A DNA stretch of 64,000 nt from JAVBWI01 sp036677445 (lineage in GTDB: Bacteria; Bacillota; Clostridia; Christensenellales; CAG-138). Position 1 is the stretch's first letter; each line of letters starts with the position of its first letter. Positions 49,723 to 58,910 of this stretch are shown here, in pieces. The position numbers were made by a program, and so were the translations under genes. The DNA lies in the NCBI GenBank assembly GCA_036677445.1, contig JAVBWI010000026.1:62001-126000 (forward strand), given 5' to 3'. The notes beneath the pieces are model-generated. The model worked only from the letters and a program-made list of their open reading frames with translations. It did no database searches and was not told the origin of the DNA.

Positions 49723-51393
49723 ATGAAGAAATACGTCGTAGGCGTCGATTTCGGTACGCTTTCGGGCCGTTCCCTGCTGGTGGATGCGGCCACGGGCGAA
49801 GAACTTTGTGAGAGCATGCTGGAGTACCCGCATGGGGTAATGGACGAAAAGCTGCCCGACGGTACCCGCCTGGGCAACGACTGGGCGCTGCAGCATCCGC
49901 AGGATTATCTTGACGTGTTCGCTAAGACGGTGCCGGAAGTGCTCAAGTGCGCCGGCGTTGCCGCGGAAGATATCATCGGCATAGGCATTGACTTTACCGC
50001 CTGCACCCTGCTGCCTGTTAAAAAAGACGGCACGCCGCTGTGCTTCCTGCCGGAATTTGCTCACGAGCCGCACGCGTATATCAAACTGTGGAAGCACCAT
50101 GCCGCGCAGGATGAGGCGAACAAGCTCAACAAAATTGCGCAGGAGAGAGGGGAGAGCTTTCTCAAGCGCTATGGTGGCAAGATCTCTTCGGAATGGATGT
50201 TCCCGAAAATTTGGCAGACCCTTGACGAAGCGCCAGAAATTTACGCTGCCGCAGATTATTTCATTGAAGCGGCGGACTGGGTGATTTGGCAGCTAACCGG
50301 CAGGCAGACCCGCAACGCCTGCGCGGCCGGGTATAAGGGAATGTGGCATAAGCAGACAGGGTATCCGTCACCCGCGTTCTTTCAGGCGCTGGATCCGCGC
50401 ATGGAGAACGTCGTAAAAGACAAGCTCGACTGCCACGTATCGCCGCTTGGCGAAAAGGCGGGTGAGATTACAAAAGAAGCTGCGGCGCTTACCGGGCTGC
50501 TGCCCGGCACGGCGGTAGCCGTCGCCAATATCGATGCGCACGTGACCCTTCCCGCCTGCAAGATCGCGGGCCCCGGCAAAATGCTGGCCATCATGGGTAC
50601 ATCTACCTGTCATATCATGGTGGGTACGGAAGAGTACGAGCTGCCCGGCATGTGCGGCGTGGTGGAAGACGGCGTGCTGCCCGGTTATTTTGGCTACGAG
50701 GCGGGGCAATCCTGCGTGGGCGATCATTTCGCCTGGTTTGTGGAAAACTGCTGCCCGGCCGGTTATTACGAAGAAGCCAAGGCGAAGAAAATCAATATCC
50801 ACCAGCTTCTGACGGAAAAAGCCTCCTTACTGCGCGTGGGCGAAAGCGGGTTGGTCGCTCTCGACTGGTGGAACGGCAACCGTTCGGTATTGGTGGATGT
50901 GGATCTGACGGGCATCATGCTGGGCATGACGCTTGCGACTAAGCCCGAGGAAATGTACCGTGCGCTTATTGAAGCCACGGCCTACGGCACCCGTAAGATA
51001 ATGGAAACATTCCGTCAAAACGGCGTGCCGGTTGAGGAGCTTTACGCTTCCGGCGGCATCGCGCATAAGAACCCCATGGCGATGCAGATCTACGCGGACG
51101 TGCTCAATGTGCCCATCCGCATCGGCGGCAGCACGCAGGGGCCTGCGCTGGGCGCCGCAATATTTGCGGCGGTGGCCGCGGGCAAAGCGCGCGGCGGATA
51201 TGACAGCGTATTCGAGGCGGCCGGCATTATGGGCAAGCTGCGCGATGAGGTATATCTGCCCATGCCCGAAAACACGCGCGTATACGATGAGCTGTATGCC
51301 GAGTACGATATCCTGCATGAGTATTTCGGCCGCGGCGCCAACGATGCGATGAAGCGCCTCAAAGCCATTCGCCGCCGTGTTACGGAAGCGTAA
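49723..51393 (+). CDS. araB: Ribulokinase
   Basis: This 556-residue FGGY-family enzyme phosphorylates L-ribulose to L-ribulose-5-phosphate. The marks are [75 protein letters not shown] and [20 protein letters not shown], all typical of AraB. Length is complete. GGAGG precedes the ATG. With AraD at 42169 and an isomerase it accounts for conversion of L-arabinose to D-xylulose-5-phosphate. Confidence 0.95.
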   Translation: MKKYVVGVDFGTLSGRSLLVDAATGEELCESMLEYPHGVMDEKLPDGTRLGNDWALQHPQDYLDVFAKTVPEVLKCAGVAAEDIIGIGIDFTACTLLPVKKDGTPLCFLPEFAHEPHAYIKLWKHHAAQDEANKLNKIAQERGESFLKRYGGKISSEWMFPKIWQTLDEAPEIYAAADYFIEAADWVIWQLTGRQTRNACAAGYKGMWHKQTGYPSPAFFQALDPRMENVVKDKLDCHVSPLGEKAGEITKEAAALTGLLPGTAVAVANIDAHVTLPACKIAGPGKMLAIMGTSTCHIMVGTEEYELPGMCGVVEDGVLPGYFGYEAGQSCVGDHFAWFVENCCPAGYYEEAKAKKINIHQLLTEKASLLRVGESGLVALDWWNGNRSVLVDVDLTGIMLGMTLATKPEEMYRALIEATAYGTRKIMETFRQNGVPVEELYASGGIAHKNPMAMQIYADVLNVPIRIGGSTQGPALGAAIFAAVAAGKARGGYDSVFEAAGIMGKLRDEVYLPMPENTRVYDELYAEYDILHEYFGRGANDAMKRLKAIRRRVTEA

Positions 51394-51406
51394 GGGGGAA
51401 GCGAAT

Positions 51407-52453
51407 ATGAAAAAGGCGGATAAGCATGAACTGCTCAAATATGTGGGAGACATTTCTGCGCTCCTGGGCATGAAGGAGTATACCCTGCAGGATGGCCGCG
51501 CGCGCGGCCTGCGCGCCGTCGATATCAAAAACGGTAAAGGGCTGGAACTGACCGTACTCGCTGACCGGGCAATGGATATTCCTTACCTTTCCTTCCACGG
51601 CGTCAACGCGGGCTTTGTTTCCAAAACCGGGCTTGTCGGGCCGGAATATTATGTCGAGGACGGCGTACACGGTTTTTTGAAGAACTTCACGGCGGGTTTC
51701 CTAACTTCCTGCGGCATCACGTATGCGGGGCCGCCCTGCGAGGCGGACGGGCGCACGCTGGGGCTGCACGGCCCGCTTTCCAACATACCGGCGGAAAACT
51801 TCAACAAATCCATGGAGTATGAAGGGGATGACGCCGTGCTGCGCGTATCCGGCTCCATGCGGCAGGCGTGTGTGTTTGGCGAAAACGTATACCTGCACCG
51901 GGTGATGACGGTGGAGACGGAGTCGAATGCCATTCGTATAGAGGATACGGTGGAAAACTGCGGGTTCGAACCACAGCCGCTGATGGGTATTTACCACATC
52001 AATATGGGCTATCCCATGCTGGATGCGGGCGCCATGGCGTATTTCAGTGCGCCTACGGTCGAGCCGCGTACGGAATTTGCCGCGCTGGAGCTCTCGGCAC
52101 ATCAAAAAATGATCGCGCCGGAGGTGGGCCGCGACGAACAGTGCTATTTCCACAGCGGCGGCACGGGAAATACCTTCGCCATGCTGCATAACCCCAAACT
52201 GGGGTACGCGGTGGTCATTCATTACAACGCCGCGCAATGCCCGGTGCTGTGCGAATGGAAGTGTATGCGCGCGGGCGAGTATGCGCTCGGGCTGGAGCCG
52301 ACGGTATCCGGCGTGCAGACGCAGACCCAAGCGCGCGAAAAAGGCGAGCTGCGGTTTGTAGGCCCTGGTGAAACTTACAGGATAAACCTCCGCATGGAAT
52401 TTCTGGATGATGCGGATTTGATCGCGCGGTACATCGCACTTGCCGCACATTGA
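51407..52453 (+). CDS. DUF4432/aldose 1-epimerase-family protein
   Basis: This 348-residue protein has the galactose-mutarotase-like fold pattern: LELTVLADRAMDIPYLSFHG, AGFLTSCGITYAGPPCEADG, TLGLHGPLSNIPAEN, IYHINMGYPMLD and LGLEPTVSGVQTQTQAREKG. It probably interconverts anomers of a sugar used in this region. The ATG at 51407 lies 13 nt after araB with AGGGGGAAG upstream, so it is in the araR-araB operon. Confidence 0.85.
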   Translation: MKKADKHELLKYVGDISALLGMKEYTLQDGRARGLRAVDIKNGKGLELTVLADRAMDIPYLSFHGVNAGFVSKTGLVGPEYYVEDGVHGFLKNFTAGFLTSCGITYAGPPCEADGRTLGLHGPLSNIPAENFNKSMEYEGDDAVLRVSGSMRQACVFGENVYLHRVMTVETESNAIRIEDTVENCGFEPQPLMGIYHINMGYPMLDAGAMAYFSAPTVEPRTEFAALELSAHQKMIAPEVGRDEQCYFHSGGTGNTFAMLHNPKLGYAVVIHYNAAQCPVLCEWKCMRAGEYALGLEPTVSGVQTQTQAREKGELRFVGPGETYRINLRMEFLDDADLIARYIALAAH

Positions 52454-52832
52454 GGGTAACCAAGAAGCAAACGTCGGCGCTATGTAAAGTTCCGGGAACA
52501 CCCCGGCCGGGCAACGGCGCCGACGCTCTAAAGAGGGGAATAGGCTTACCAATCCGCCGTATCAAAGCGCAGCGGCCGGAATCCCGGCCGACGCAGTTCA
52601 AAAAGGTACACAAATCAACATCATGCGCGGCGAAACGGCACAGTAACATCCTGTTCGACATAAAACAGGAAAAAATACAGTATAGCATTATTTCACAATA
52701 TCTATTACAATAATACTAGCACTATAATAGAACTGATACTTTTCTCTCTGACAACATTCCATACGTACGCATATACCCTGTTCAGAAGAACAGCGGCAAG
52801 GGAGCCGTGTAATAAAAAAAGGGGGTATAAAA
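52454..52832 (+). other. Intergenic leader of the amino acid symporter
   Basis: No gene is supported in this 379-bp stretch. Its right half is A/T-rich and holds TATAAT at 52723-52728 as a possible -10 box, without a good -35 hexamer at 17 nt. I looked for a glycine-riboswitch or T-box pattern and saw none. Confidence 0.4.
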
Positions 52833-54263
52833 ATGGAAGCTTTCCTGAATTCTGTCAATGAGATCAACAATGCAATCAACGGCGTCGTATGGGGCGTCCC
52901 CATGCTGCTGCTGATTGTAGGCGCAGGAATCTGGCTGACCATCGGAAGCGGATTTTTCCAATTCGCTAAATTCGGCCATGCCATGAAGAACACCATCGGC
53001 AAAATGTTTGAAAAGAAAGCAGTAGAGGACAAAGGCGCGGTTTCACCTTTCCAAGCGGTAACTACGGCGCTGGCAGCGACAGTGGGCACCGGTAATATTG
53101 CGGGCGTGGCGGGCGCTATCGCGCTGGGCGGCCCGGGCGCAGTGTTTTGGATGTGGATTTCGGCGCTCTTTGGAATGGCGACCAAGTATGCGGAGGTCGT
53201 GCTCGCCATCAAATTCCGTGAGCGCAACGCCAAGGGCGATTGGGTAGGCGGCCCGATGTACTATATCACCAAAGGACTGGGCAAAAAATGGCGTTGGCTG
53301 GCCGTTCTCTTTGCTGCGTTTGGCGCTCTTGCCGCCTTTGGAATAGGCAACATGACGCAGATCAATACGATAGCCAGCTCGATATTTACTGCCGTTTCCA
53401 CCGTTTCCACGAACCCCAATGTAGCTCAGTCGGAGATGCTGGTGAAAATTATCGTCGGCGTTGTGGTGGCGGCGGTTGCCGGCTTAGTGCTTATCGGCGG
53501 TTTGAAACGAATCGCCCGCGTAACGGAAAAACTGGTGCCGGTGATGAGCGTCATTTATATTCTTAGCTGTCTTACGGTCATCTTCATGCACATCGGCAGC
53601 ATCGGCGAGGTATTTCGTCAAATATTCGTGGGCGCATTCAATCCTTCGGCCGTGGTGGGCGGCGTAGTGGGCATTACCATAGCACAGTCTATGCGGCGCG
53701 GCGTATCGCGCGGCGTATTTTCGAATGAAGCCGGCTTAGGTTCGGCGCCTATCGCGCATGCCGCCGCGGATACGGATAACCCCGTAAAGCAGGGCCTGTA
53801 TGGCATTTTTGAGGTATTCATGGACACCATCGTGATTTGCACGCTGACGGGGCTTACCATACTGATCAGCGGTACGTCCATCAATTTCGGCCAAAGCGCG
53901 GGTGTAGACCTGACGGTCAGCGCATTTACGACATCGTTCGGCGGCAGCTTTGCAAGCGTTGTCGTAGCGGTTGGCATTACGCTCTTTGCAGGTTCCACCA
54001 TACTGAGCTGGGCGCTCTACGGTATCCGCTGTACGGAGTATCTGTTTGGTACGAAGAGCATCCTTCCTTATCAAATTCTATTCATTCTGTTCATTATCGT
54101 CGGTGCGACCATGGAGCTGTCCCTTGCCTGGAATATAGCCGATACATTGAACGGTCTGATGGCTATACCGAACTTGATTGCCGTGCTCGGGCTTTCCGGG
54201 TTGGTTATCAAGCTGACAAGGGAATATCGGGAGCAAATCAAAGTAAGAAAATTGGATGCCTGA
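52833..54263 (+). CDS. Sodium:alanine symporter (AGCS) family protein
   Basis: This 476-residue membrane protein has about ten hydrophobic segments and the AGCS marks: NGVVWGVPMLLLIVGAGIWL, VSPFQAVTTALAATVGTGNI, GGPGAVFWMWISALFGMATK, GGPMYYITKGLG and GVFSNEAGLGSAPIAHAAA. It imports alanine or glycine with sodium. GGGGGT precedes the ATG. It is followed by a terminator and then by an Lrp regulator and a LysE-type exporter, so amino acid import and export sit together. Confidence 0.93.
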   Translation: MEAFLNSVNEINNAINGVVWGVPMLLLIVGAGIWLTIGSGFFQFAKFGHAMKNTIGKMFEKKAVEDKGAVSPFQAVTTALAATVGTGNIAGVAGAIALGGPGAVFWMWISALFGMATKYAEVVLAIKFRERNAKGDWVGGPMYYITKGLGKKWRWLAVLFAAFGALAAFGIGNMTQINTIASSIFTAVSTVSTNPNVAQSEMLVKIIVGVVVAAVAGLVLIGGLKRIARVTEKLVPVMSVIYILSCLTVIFMHIGSIGEVFRQIFVGAFNPSAVVGGVVGITIAQSMRRGVSRGVFSNEAGLGSAPIAHAAADTDNPVKQGLYGIFEVFMDTIVICTLTGLTILISGTSINFGQSAGVDLTVSAFTTSFGGSFASVVVAVGITLFAGSTILSWALYGIRCTEYLFGTKSILPYQILFILFIIVGATMELSLAWNIADTLNGLMAIPNLIAVLGLSGLVIKLTREYREQIKVRKLDA

Positions 54264-54287
54264 CGATTTCTTGGCTATTGCGTACGG

Positions 54288-54315
54288 GCGGCGAATTTTT
54301 TCGCCGCCTGTTTTG
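54288..54315 (+). terminator. Intrinsic terminator after the AGCS symporter
   Basis: GGCGGCGAA (54288-54296) and TTCGCCGCC (54301-54309) form a perfect 9-bp stem with a TTTT loop, followed by TGTTTTG. Confidence 0.85.
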
Positions 54316-54320
54316 TGGTC

Positions 54321-54421
54321 AAAAAAGTGCTGCGGCACTTTTTTGAGTTTGCGCCGCATATGTCGCGCTCGCAAAAGAAACCTCCGGGGGCAGCGGCTCC
54401 CGAAGCCCTCAAAGGGTCTTT
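54321..54421. repeat. Dispersed hairpin repeat, copy E
   Basis: CAAAAAAGTGC (54321-54331) pairs with GCACTTTTTTG (54336-54346), and GCGCCGCATATGTCGC, GCTCGCAAAAGAAACCTCCG, GGGGCAGCGGCTCCCGAAG and CCCTCAAAGGG follow. These blocks match copy C in the same order and copy D in reverse orientation. It lies directly after the symporter terminator and before the second Lrp gene. Confidence 0.78.
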
Positions 54422-54555
54422 AACTAAGTGACGGCTACGACAGTTCTTGCCGTGGCTGCGCCAAATGGGGCAGGTCAAATCTGCAAACAGAAAGCATGCC
54501 AGCGGAATTAAAGCGCATTGCATTATTTCTTAAATATTTATTGAATAACCGCTAT

Positions 54556-54588
54556 TGTATTTACACAATACAGGCGGAACGCTATACT
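54556..54588 (+). promoter_or_regulatory. Promoter of the second Lrp-type gene with overlapping palindrome
   Basis: TTTACA at 54560-54565, a 17-nt spacer and TATACT at 54583-54588. TGTATT and AATACA form an inverted repeat around TACAC over the -35 box, suited to autoregulation. Confidence 0.7.
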
Positions 54589-54618
54589 GTCTTAAACGGT
54601 TCGGAAAGGGGAAAAAGC

Positions 54619-55068
54619 ATGGATATGACCGATGAAAGGATACTTGCGGAGCTGTCAAAAAACGCAAGGGCGACGGCCTCCGAAATCAGCAGGAAGGTCA
54701 GCCTTTCCGTACCGGCTGTTTCCGAGCGTATTCGCAAGCTGGATGAACAGGGGGTAGTCGAGCAGTATACCCTGCGAATCAGCCGGGAAAGCACGGGCTA
54801 TAAGCTGCTGGCCGTGATATTTGTCAACTTGGAGTCCTCTGCAAATATAACGGGTTTTCGAAACGCCGTTGTGCAGCACGCCGAGATAATAGAGTGTTAC
54901 CACATGGCGGGGGAATACGACTATATGCTCAAGGCGCTGCTGCGCGATACGGCGGAACTGGAAACATATTTGAGTACAAAGCTCAAGGCAATACCCGGTA
55001 TACAAAAGACAAACACGCTCATTGTGCTGTCCGCGCTTAAGGAGACCGTCAACCGGTGCGCATTATGA
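54619..55068 (+). CDS. Lrp/AsnC-family transcriptional regulator 2
   Basis: This 149-residue regulator has the helix-turn-helix LSKNARATASEISRKVSLSV, PAVSERIRKLDEQGVV and a RAM domain (EIIECYHMAGEYDYMLKAL). It is similar to the regulator at 40549 but not a recent copy. The ATG at 54619 follows GGAAAGGGG. It likely responds to an amino acid and controls the neighbouring symporter and the LysE exporter, whose gene starts 60 nt downstream. Confidence 0.9.
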   Translation: MDMTDERILAELSKNARATASEISRKVSLSVPAVSERIRKLDEQGVVEQYTLRISRESTGYKLLAVIFVNLESSANITGFRNAVVQHAEIIECYHMAGEYDYMLKALLRDTAELETYLSTKLKAIPGIQKTNTLIVLSALKETVNRCAL

Positions 55069-55128
55069 ATTCCGCCGCGGCAAAAACCGGATATCCAATT
55101 TGTAAACGCAGTTTTGCAGGAAGAAAGT

Positions 55129-55740
55129 ATGATTATTAAAGGATTTCGCTTCGGTATGCTGCTGCAGCTTGCGGTAGGGCCCATCTGCCTGTTTGTGCTG
55201 CAGACCGCGGCCTCCTCAGGTTTTCTGGCAGCGGAAGCCGCCGTGCTGGGCGTGGCGCTGGCGGATGCCACCTACATACTTGCCGCCATCTGGGGGTTGG
55301 GCGCTACGCTGCGCCGCAGCACGCATGCGGAACATGTACTGCGCTATTTTGGCGCGGCGGTGCTTACTCTTTTTGGCGCGGCCAATGTGCTGGGGGCGTT
55401 TGGCATCTCGTTTTTGCCGGGCCTTTCGCTCGCAGCCGGACAAAGCACGGGGAGCGCGTTTTCTAAGGCGCTGCTGCTGACGCTTTCCAATCCGCTTACC
55501 ATACTGTTTTGGGCGGGTGTGTTTGCGTCCAAAATGGCGGAGGAAGGCATGCGAAAAAAACAGGCGCATCTGTTTGGCCTGGGCACCGCGCTTTCTACAT
55601 TGTGCTTTTTAACAGCGGCGGCAGCGGCGGGCAGTGCCGTAAGTCAATTGCTCAGCGGAACTTTTATGGCGGTTATGAATGCGGCGGTGGGGCTGGCGCT
55701 CATCGGCTTCGGTATCAGGATCGCGTACAAACGGAAGTAA
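55129..55740 (+). CDS. LysE/RhtB-family amino acid exporter
   Basis: This 203-residue membrane protein has about six hydrophobic segments and the family opening (FRFGMLLQLAVGPICLFVLQTA, AEAAVLGVALADATYI) with a later LTLSNPLTILFWAGVFA. Family members export basic or other amino acids. The ATG at 55129 has AGGAAGAAAG upstream. An Lrp-type gene lies immediately upstream, a common regulator-exporter pairing. Confidence 0.88.
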   Translation: MIIKGFRFGMLLQLAVGPICLFVLQTAASSGFLAAEAAVLGVALADATYILAAIWGLGATLRRSTHAEHVLRYFGAAVLTLFGAANVLGAFGISFLPGLSLAAGQSTGSAFSKALLLTLSNPLTILFWAGVFASKMAEEGMRKKQAHLFGLGTALSTLCFLTAAAAAGSAVSQLLSGTFMAVMNAAVGLALIGFGIRIAYKRK

Positions 55741-55798
55741 AGATTGGGACGGGCGGGGGCGTATGATTGTTTTTGAATGCTGATTCAAATGCCGGCTG

Positions 55799-56212
55799 TT
55801 ACCGTTTCTCCACATCGGTGCAGGCACAAAGCGACTCCAATCTGTTACGCAGCTTTTCGGTGGTTTCTGCGCTCAGGACGTGCTCCATGCCACAGGCATC
55901 CCGGAAGGCGACTGCATCATCCACATCCAGTACGCGTGTGAGAAAAGCGCACAACAGATCGTGCTTTTCTTTCACGCCTGTCGCTACGGCAAAGCCCGCT
56001 TCCGTCAGGGTGATGGTGCCGTAGGGTTGTTTACGTATATATCCATCCTCGTTAAGTACGCGCATCATGCGGCTCACACTTGCGCGGGTAACGCACAGCA
56101 TCGCCGCTATATCCGAAGAATGAATCTCTTGTCCGAATTTAGATAACTCGAGTGATGCCTTGAGATAGTCTTCTTTCGAGTGGGTGATCTCTTTGTAATT
56201 GCGGCTTGACAT
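55799..56212 (-). CDS. DtxR/MntR-family metal-dependent regulator
   Basis: This 137-residue regulator has an N-terminal winged helix (about 10-70, HSSDIAAMLCVTRASVSRMM) and a helical metal-binding and dimerisation domain, without the C-terminal SH3-like domain. By comparison with recalled family members, the ligand set would be Asp15, His84, Cys107, Glu110 and His111 (ACGMEHVLS); the Cys is DtxR-like and the Asp is MntR-like. It probably controls iron or manganese genes. The ATG at 56212 is preferred because AGGAGGT lies upstream; an upstream extension of 36 residues is not family-like. It stands alone. Confidence 0.87.
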   Translation of the reverse strand: MSSRNYKEITHSKEDYLKASLELSKFGQEIHSSDIAAMLCVTRASVSRMMRVLNEDGYIRKQPYGTITLTEAGFAVATGVKEKHDLLCAFLTRVLDVDDAVAFRDACGMEHVLSAETTEKLRNRLESLCACTDVEKR

Positions 56213-56377
56213 GCGTTGCTTCGACCTCCTGTTGCAGCCTGCAGGACCTGAAAATCCGGGCAAATGTAGAAGGGTGTGCATCGGATAATAGGATGAAACC
56301 GCAGAATTCATTACCGGCATATGCCCATAATCAGCATAACGATATTACTGGCATATGTCAATAATAGAATTAAAAAA

Positions 56378-56395
56378 AGAGAGCCGAAGCTCTCT
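56378..56395 (-). terminator. Terminator of the xdhC gene
   Basis: On the minus strand AGAGAGC, a TTCG tetraloop and GCTCTCT are followed by TTTTTTA. The stem ends 15 nt after the xdhC stop. Confidence 0.88.
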
Positions 56396-56409
56396 GTGCC
56401 TAAAAGCGG

Positions 56410-57447
56410 TTACTGCAATTCGCAGCGCGCTTGTGCGCGGTGCAGTATCATTTCCCCCGCAATGCTGATGGCGATCTCCGCAGGGGTTTCCGCCTCAATG
56501 GCCAGCCCGATGGGGCTGTGTACCCGTGCGGCATCGGTCTCGCTCAACCCTGCTTCCAAAATGCGGCTAAGCGTCTTTTTCACCTTTGTGCGGCTGCCGA
56601 TCATGCCCACGTAGGTGGCGGGCGTGCGCAGCGCATGCAGCAGCACCTCATAATCCGCTTGGTGCCCGCGCGTCATGATGGCCACGTAATCCGATCCCCC
56701 GATGGTGACGGCGCTGCCGATATCCGAAAAGTCTCCCCGCACCACCTCTGCCACGCCGGGGAAAAGCGCGGGGTCGGCGAATTCCGGCCTGTCCTCGAAT
56801 ACCACCGTACGAAAACCGATGTGCGAGAGTACGGGCACGAGCTCCTGTGAGACATGCCCGCCGCCGAAAATATACACGCTGCCTGCCCGCACAAGCGGTT
56901 CCACATAGTAAGTGGGCTCGCCCTGCTGCAGCACGGCGCGGCTTTTGAGAAGCGGGGAAAGGTTCTCCAATGTAATGCGGGAAGAAAACAGCAGCCCGTT
57001 TTCAACGTCATAGGTCGCCATATCCCACACGCCGCCCTCCCGGATGGATGTGATCAGCCACGAATCGCGGTTTTGCTTATACAGGGAAAGGATATGCGAA
57101 ACCACGGCCTTTGCCTGATTATCCGCACCGGAGAAAAACTGAAAGTAAACCGTTACATTTCCGCCGCAGATCATACCCAGGTCCGCCACCTGATTGGGCG
57201 CCAGGGTATATCCCCGGGTAAAGGAACGCCGGTTTTGGTGCACGTCCTTCGCCGAGAGCCGCGCGGCGTGTTCCACCGCGCCGCCGCCGATGGTGCCGAA
57301 GCTTTCGCCGTTTTGAAAAACCAGCATCTTCGCGCCCATGCCGCGCGGTGTGGAGCCGGAGCTTGCGATAACGGTGACCAGCACAATATCCTCGCCGTGC
57401 GCAAGGGTTTCCTGCATGCGCAGATACAGCTCTTTGAGTTCTCTCAT
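56410..57447 (-). CDS. XdhC/CoxI-family molybdoenzyme accessory protein
   Basis: This 345-residue protein has the XdhC N-terminal domain (VLVTVIASSGSTPRGMGAKM, GTIGGGAVEHAA) and a C-terminal Rossmann domain (VYIFGGGHVSQELVPVL, VAIMTRGHQADYEVLLHAL, YVGMIGSRTKVKKTL). XdhC loads the sulfurated molybdenum cofactor into xanthine dehydrogenase-type enzymes. No molybdenum hydroxylase is in the window, so the partner must be elsewhere. AAGGAA precedes the ATG. Confidence 0.92.
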   Translation of the reverse strand: MRELKELYLRMQETLAHGEDIVLVTVIASSGSTPRGMGAKMLVFQNGESFGTIGGGAVEHAARLSAKDVHQNRRSFTRGYTLAPNQVADLGMICGGNVTVYFQFFSGADNQAKAVVSHILSLYKQNRDSWLITSIREGGVWDMATYDVENGLLFSSRITLENLSPLLKSRAVLQQGEPTYYVEPLVRAGSVYIFGGGHVSQELVPVLSHIGFRTVVFEDRPEFADPALFPGVAEVVRGDFSDIGSAVTIGGSDYVAIMTRGHQADYEVLLHALRTPATYVGMIGSRTKVKKTLSRILEAGLSETDAARVHSPIGLAIEAETPAEIAISIAGEMILHRAQARCELQ

Positions 57448-57621
57448 GATGCATTACGTTCCTTTATACTGTTTTGCCCGGTGGTACGCATGAGCCTATT
57501 ATGCCATGCGGTCAGCAAAGGGACCCGGTACCGCTATCATAGCATGTCGCCGGTCGGCCGGCAACGCCTATGGCAGGCATAACAGCCGCGGACGCCAAAA
57601 CAGAAAACGCCAGGTGTGATG

Positions 57622-58002
57622 TCAGAGGAGCGTGAACATGCTGAATTTCTCGATATTTTTCAGATATCGTGCCCGGGAAATGATATGCTCGAGTTCCATC
57701 AGGGACTGTGCATGATCCTGCACATGCATCAACTGGAGCGCGCTGCGCATGGAGGCCTCAATATCTTCTACCATCTCATGATGCAGAAACATGTGCAGCT
57801 TCTCTTTGTCGCGCTGGAACTGCGCGTTCATATCCTCCATGTTTTGAATTCCGGCATCCCAGTCCCGGCAGTATACCGCATCCACGGTGTCTTCCGCAAG
57901 CTCCACAATCTCGTCGGAAACCTTGGTGAGGTAGCGGCTGGGGAAAATGAAAAGCGCCACCAGCAGTGCGATGCATACAACATTGGTGATGCGTTTAGCC
58001 AT
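57622..58002 (-). CDS. DUF4363-family protein
   Basis: This 126-residue protein starts with one hydrophobic segment (VVCIALLVALFIFP) that may be an uncleaved membrane anchor, then a helical domain rich in Glu, Met and His (MNAQFQRDKEKLHMFLHHEM). The ATG at 58002 has AGGTGGGG just upstream and overlaps the end of the DUF421 gene by 8 nt. DUF4363 proteins are clostridial, commonly next to DUF421 genes and probably sporulation-related, but with no defined function. Confidence 0.8.
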   Translation of the reverse strand: MAKRITNVVCIALLVALFIFPSRYLTKVSDEIVELAEDTVDAVYCRDWDAGIQNMEDMNAQFQRDKEKLHMFLHHEMVEDIEASMRSALQLMHVQDHAQSLMELEHIISRARYLKNIEKFSMFTLL

Positions 58003-58726
58003 TGGCCCCACCTGCCCGCTTGCTGGTCTTTCGCTTACATACGCAGCCGCCATGCTTCTCATATCCCTGTGCGAACAAAAGGCCGTCAGGCGACAGGCTG
58101 GCGAAGAATACCTGTGAGGGTGAGGGAAAACCCATTTGCATCAATTGCTGTTTAAGCCAGTCTGTCGTATGCCCGCATTGTACCAGCGCTTTTTCATGCA
58201 CTTTGCCGTCGAGCACCACGATTTCCGGCAGCCTGTCCTCGTGCGGAGCCAGCTTGCAGTCGGCGACTGTGGGCTGCTGCTGGCTGCCGCGCAGCATGAC
58301 GCTCAGGTTGCCGTCGGTCTCAATAATGGCGTATGCCACATCGTTTATCTCAAACACATCCTTGCCGCGAAGCTGCTCCATCAGGTCGCTGATCGTATAA
58401 TTGGAGCTGCGCATGACATCTTCCTGCAGTTTGCCGTTGGCGATAACCACCTGCGGCTTGCCCGCGAGCAGCGTGCGCGCCTTCTCGCTCTTGAGCGACA
58501 GAAAGGCCGCGAGCTGCTGGAGTAAAAACAGCGCGAGTATGGGGATAATACCATATACCAGCGGGACGCTGGTATCGCTTATGGGGTCGCTCGCAAGGTC
58601 GGCAATGAGCAGCGTAAATATAAGATCAAACGGCTGCAAGTCGCTGATCTGCCGTTTCCCCATCAGCCGTATGACCGTGAACACTAGGACATACAGTATG
58701 ATTGCACGTAAAAATAAAACCAGCAT
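57995..58726 (-). CDS. DUF421-family (YetF-like) membrane protein
   Basis: This 243-residue protein has three N-terminal hydrophobic segments (AIILYVLVFTVIRLMGKRQI, YGIIPILALFLLQQLAAFL) and a soluble beta-rich DUF421 domain with LLAGKPQVVIANGKLQEDVM. The family occurs in spore formers, often in several copies, and some members affect germination. No clear ribosome binding site is seen ahead of the ATG at 58726. It is translationally coupled to DUF4363. Confidence 0.88.
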   Translation of the reverse strand: MLVLFLRAIILYVLVFTVIRLMGKRQISDLQPFDLIFTLLIADLASDPISDTSVPLVYGIIPILALFLLQQLAAFLSLKSEKARTLLAGKPQVVIANGKLQEDVMRSSNYTISDLMEQLRGKDVFEINDVAYAIIETDGNLSVMLRGSQQQPTVADCKLAPHEDRLPEIVVLDGKVHEKALVQCGHTTDWLKQQLMQMGFPSPSQVFFASLSPDGLLFAQGYEKHGGCVCKRKTSKRAGGANG

Positions 58727-58910
58727 AATGCATCAATTTGTCAGGCTGAACGAGTTTTCCGTTGTTCAACCTATACCCTCCCGCTTTTCTACTTTCCCCC
58801 CTTGCGTAAGCAAGTATGCGGCGCGCACAAACCAATTTGCCTGCATATAGTGAAGCAAGGCGGCGTTTGCGCTTTTTGCCGCGCCGTGAATCCATTCGGA
58901 GGTGAGCGCC

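Noticed and set aside
52454..52832. Glycine riboswitch or T-box ahead of the AGCS symporter
   Set aside because: I could not find the conserved core motifs of either, nor a terminator/antiterminator pair before the start codon.
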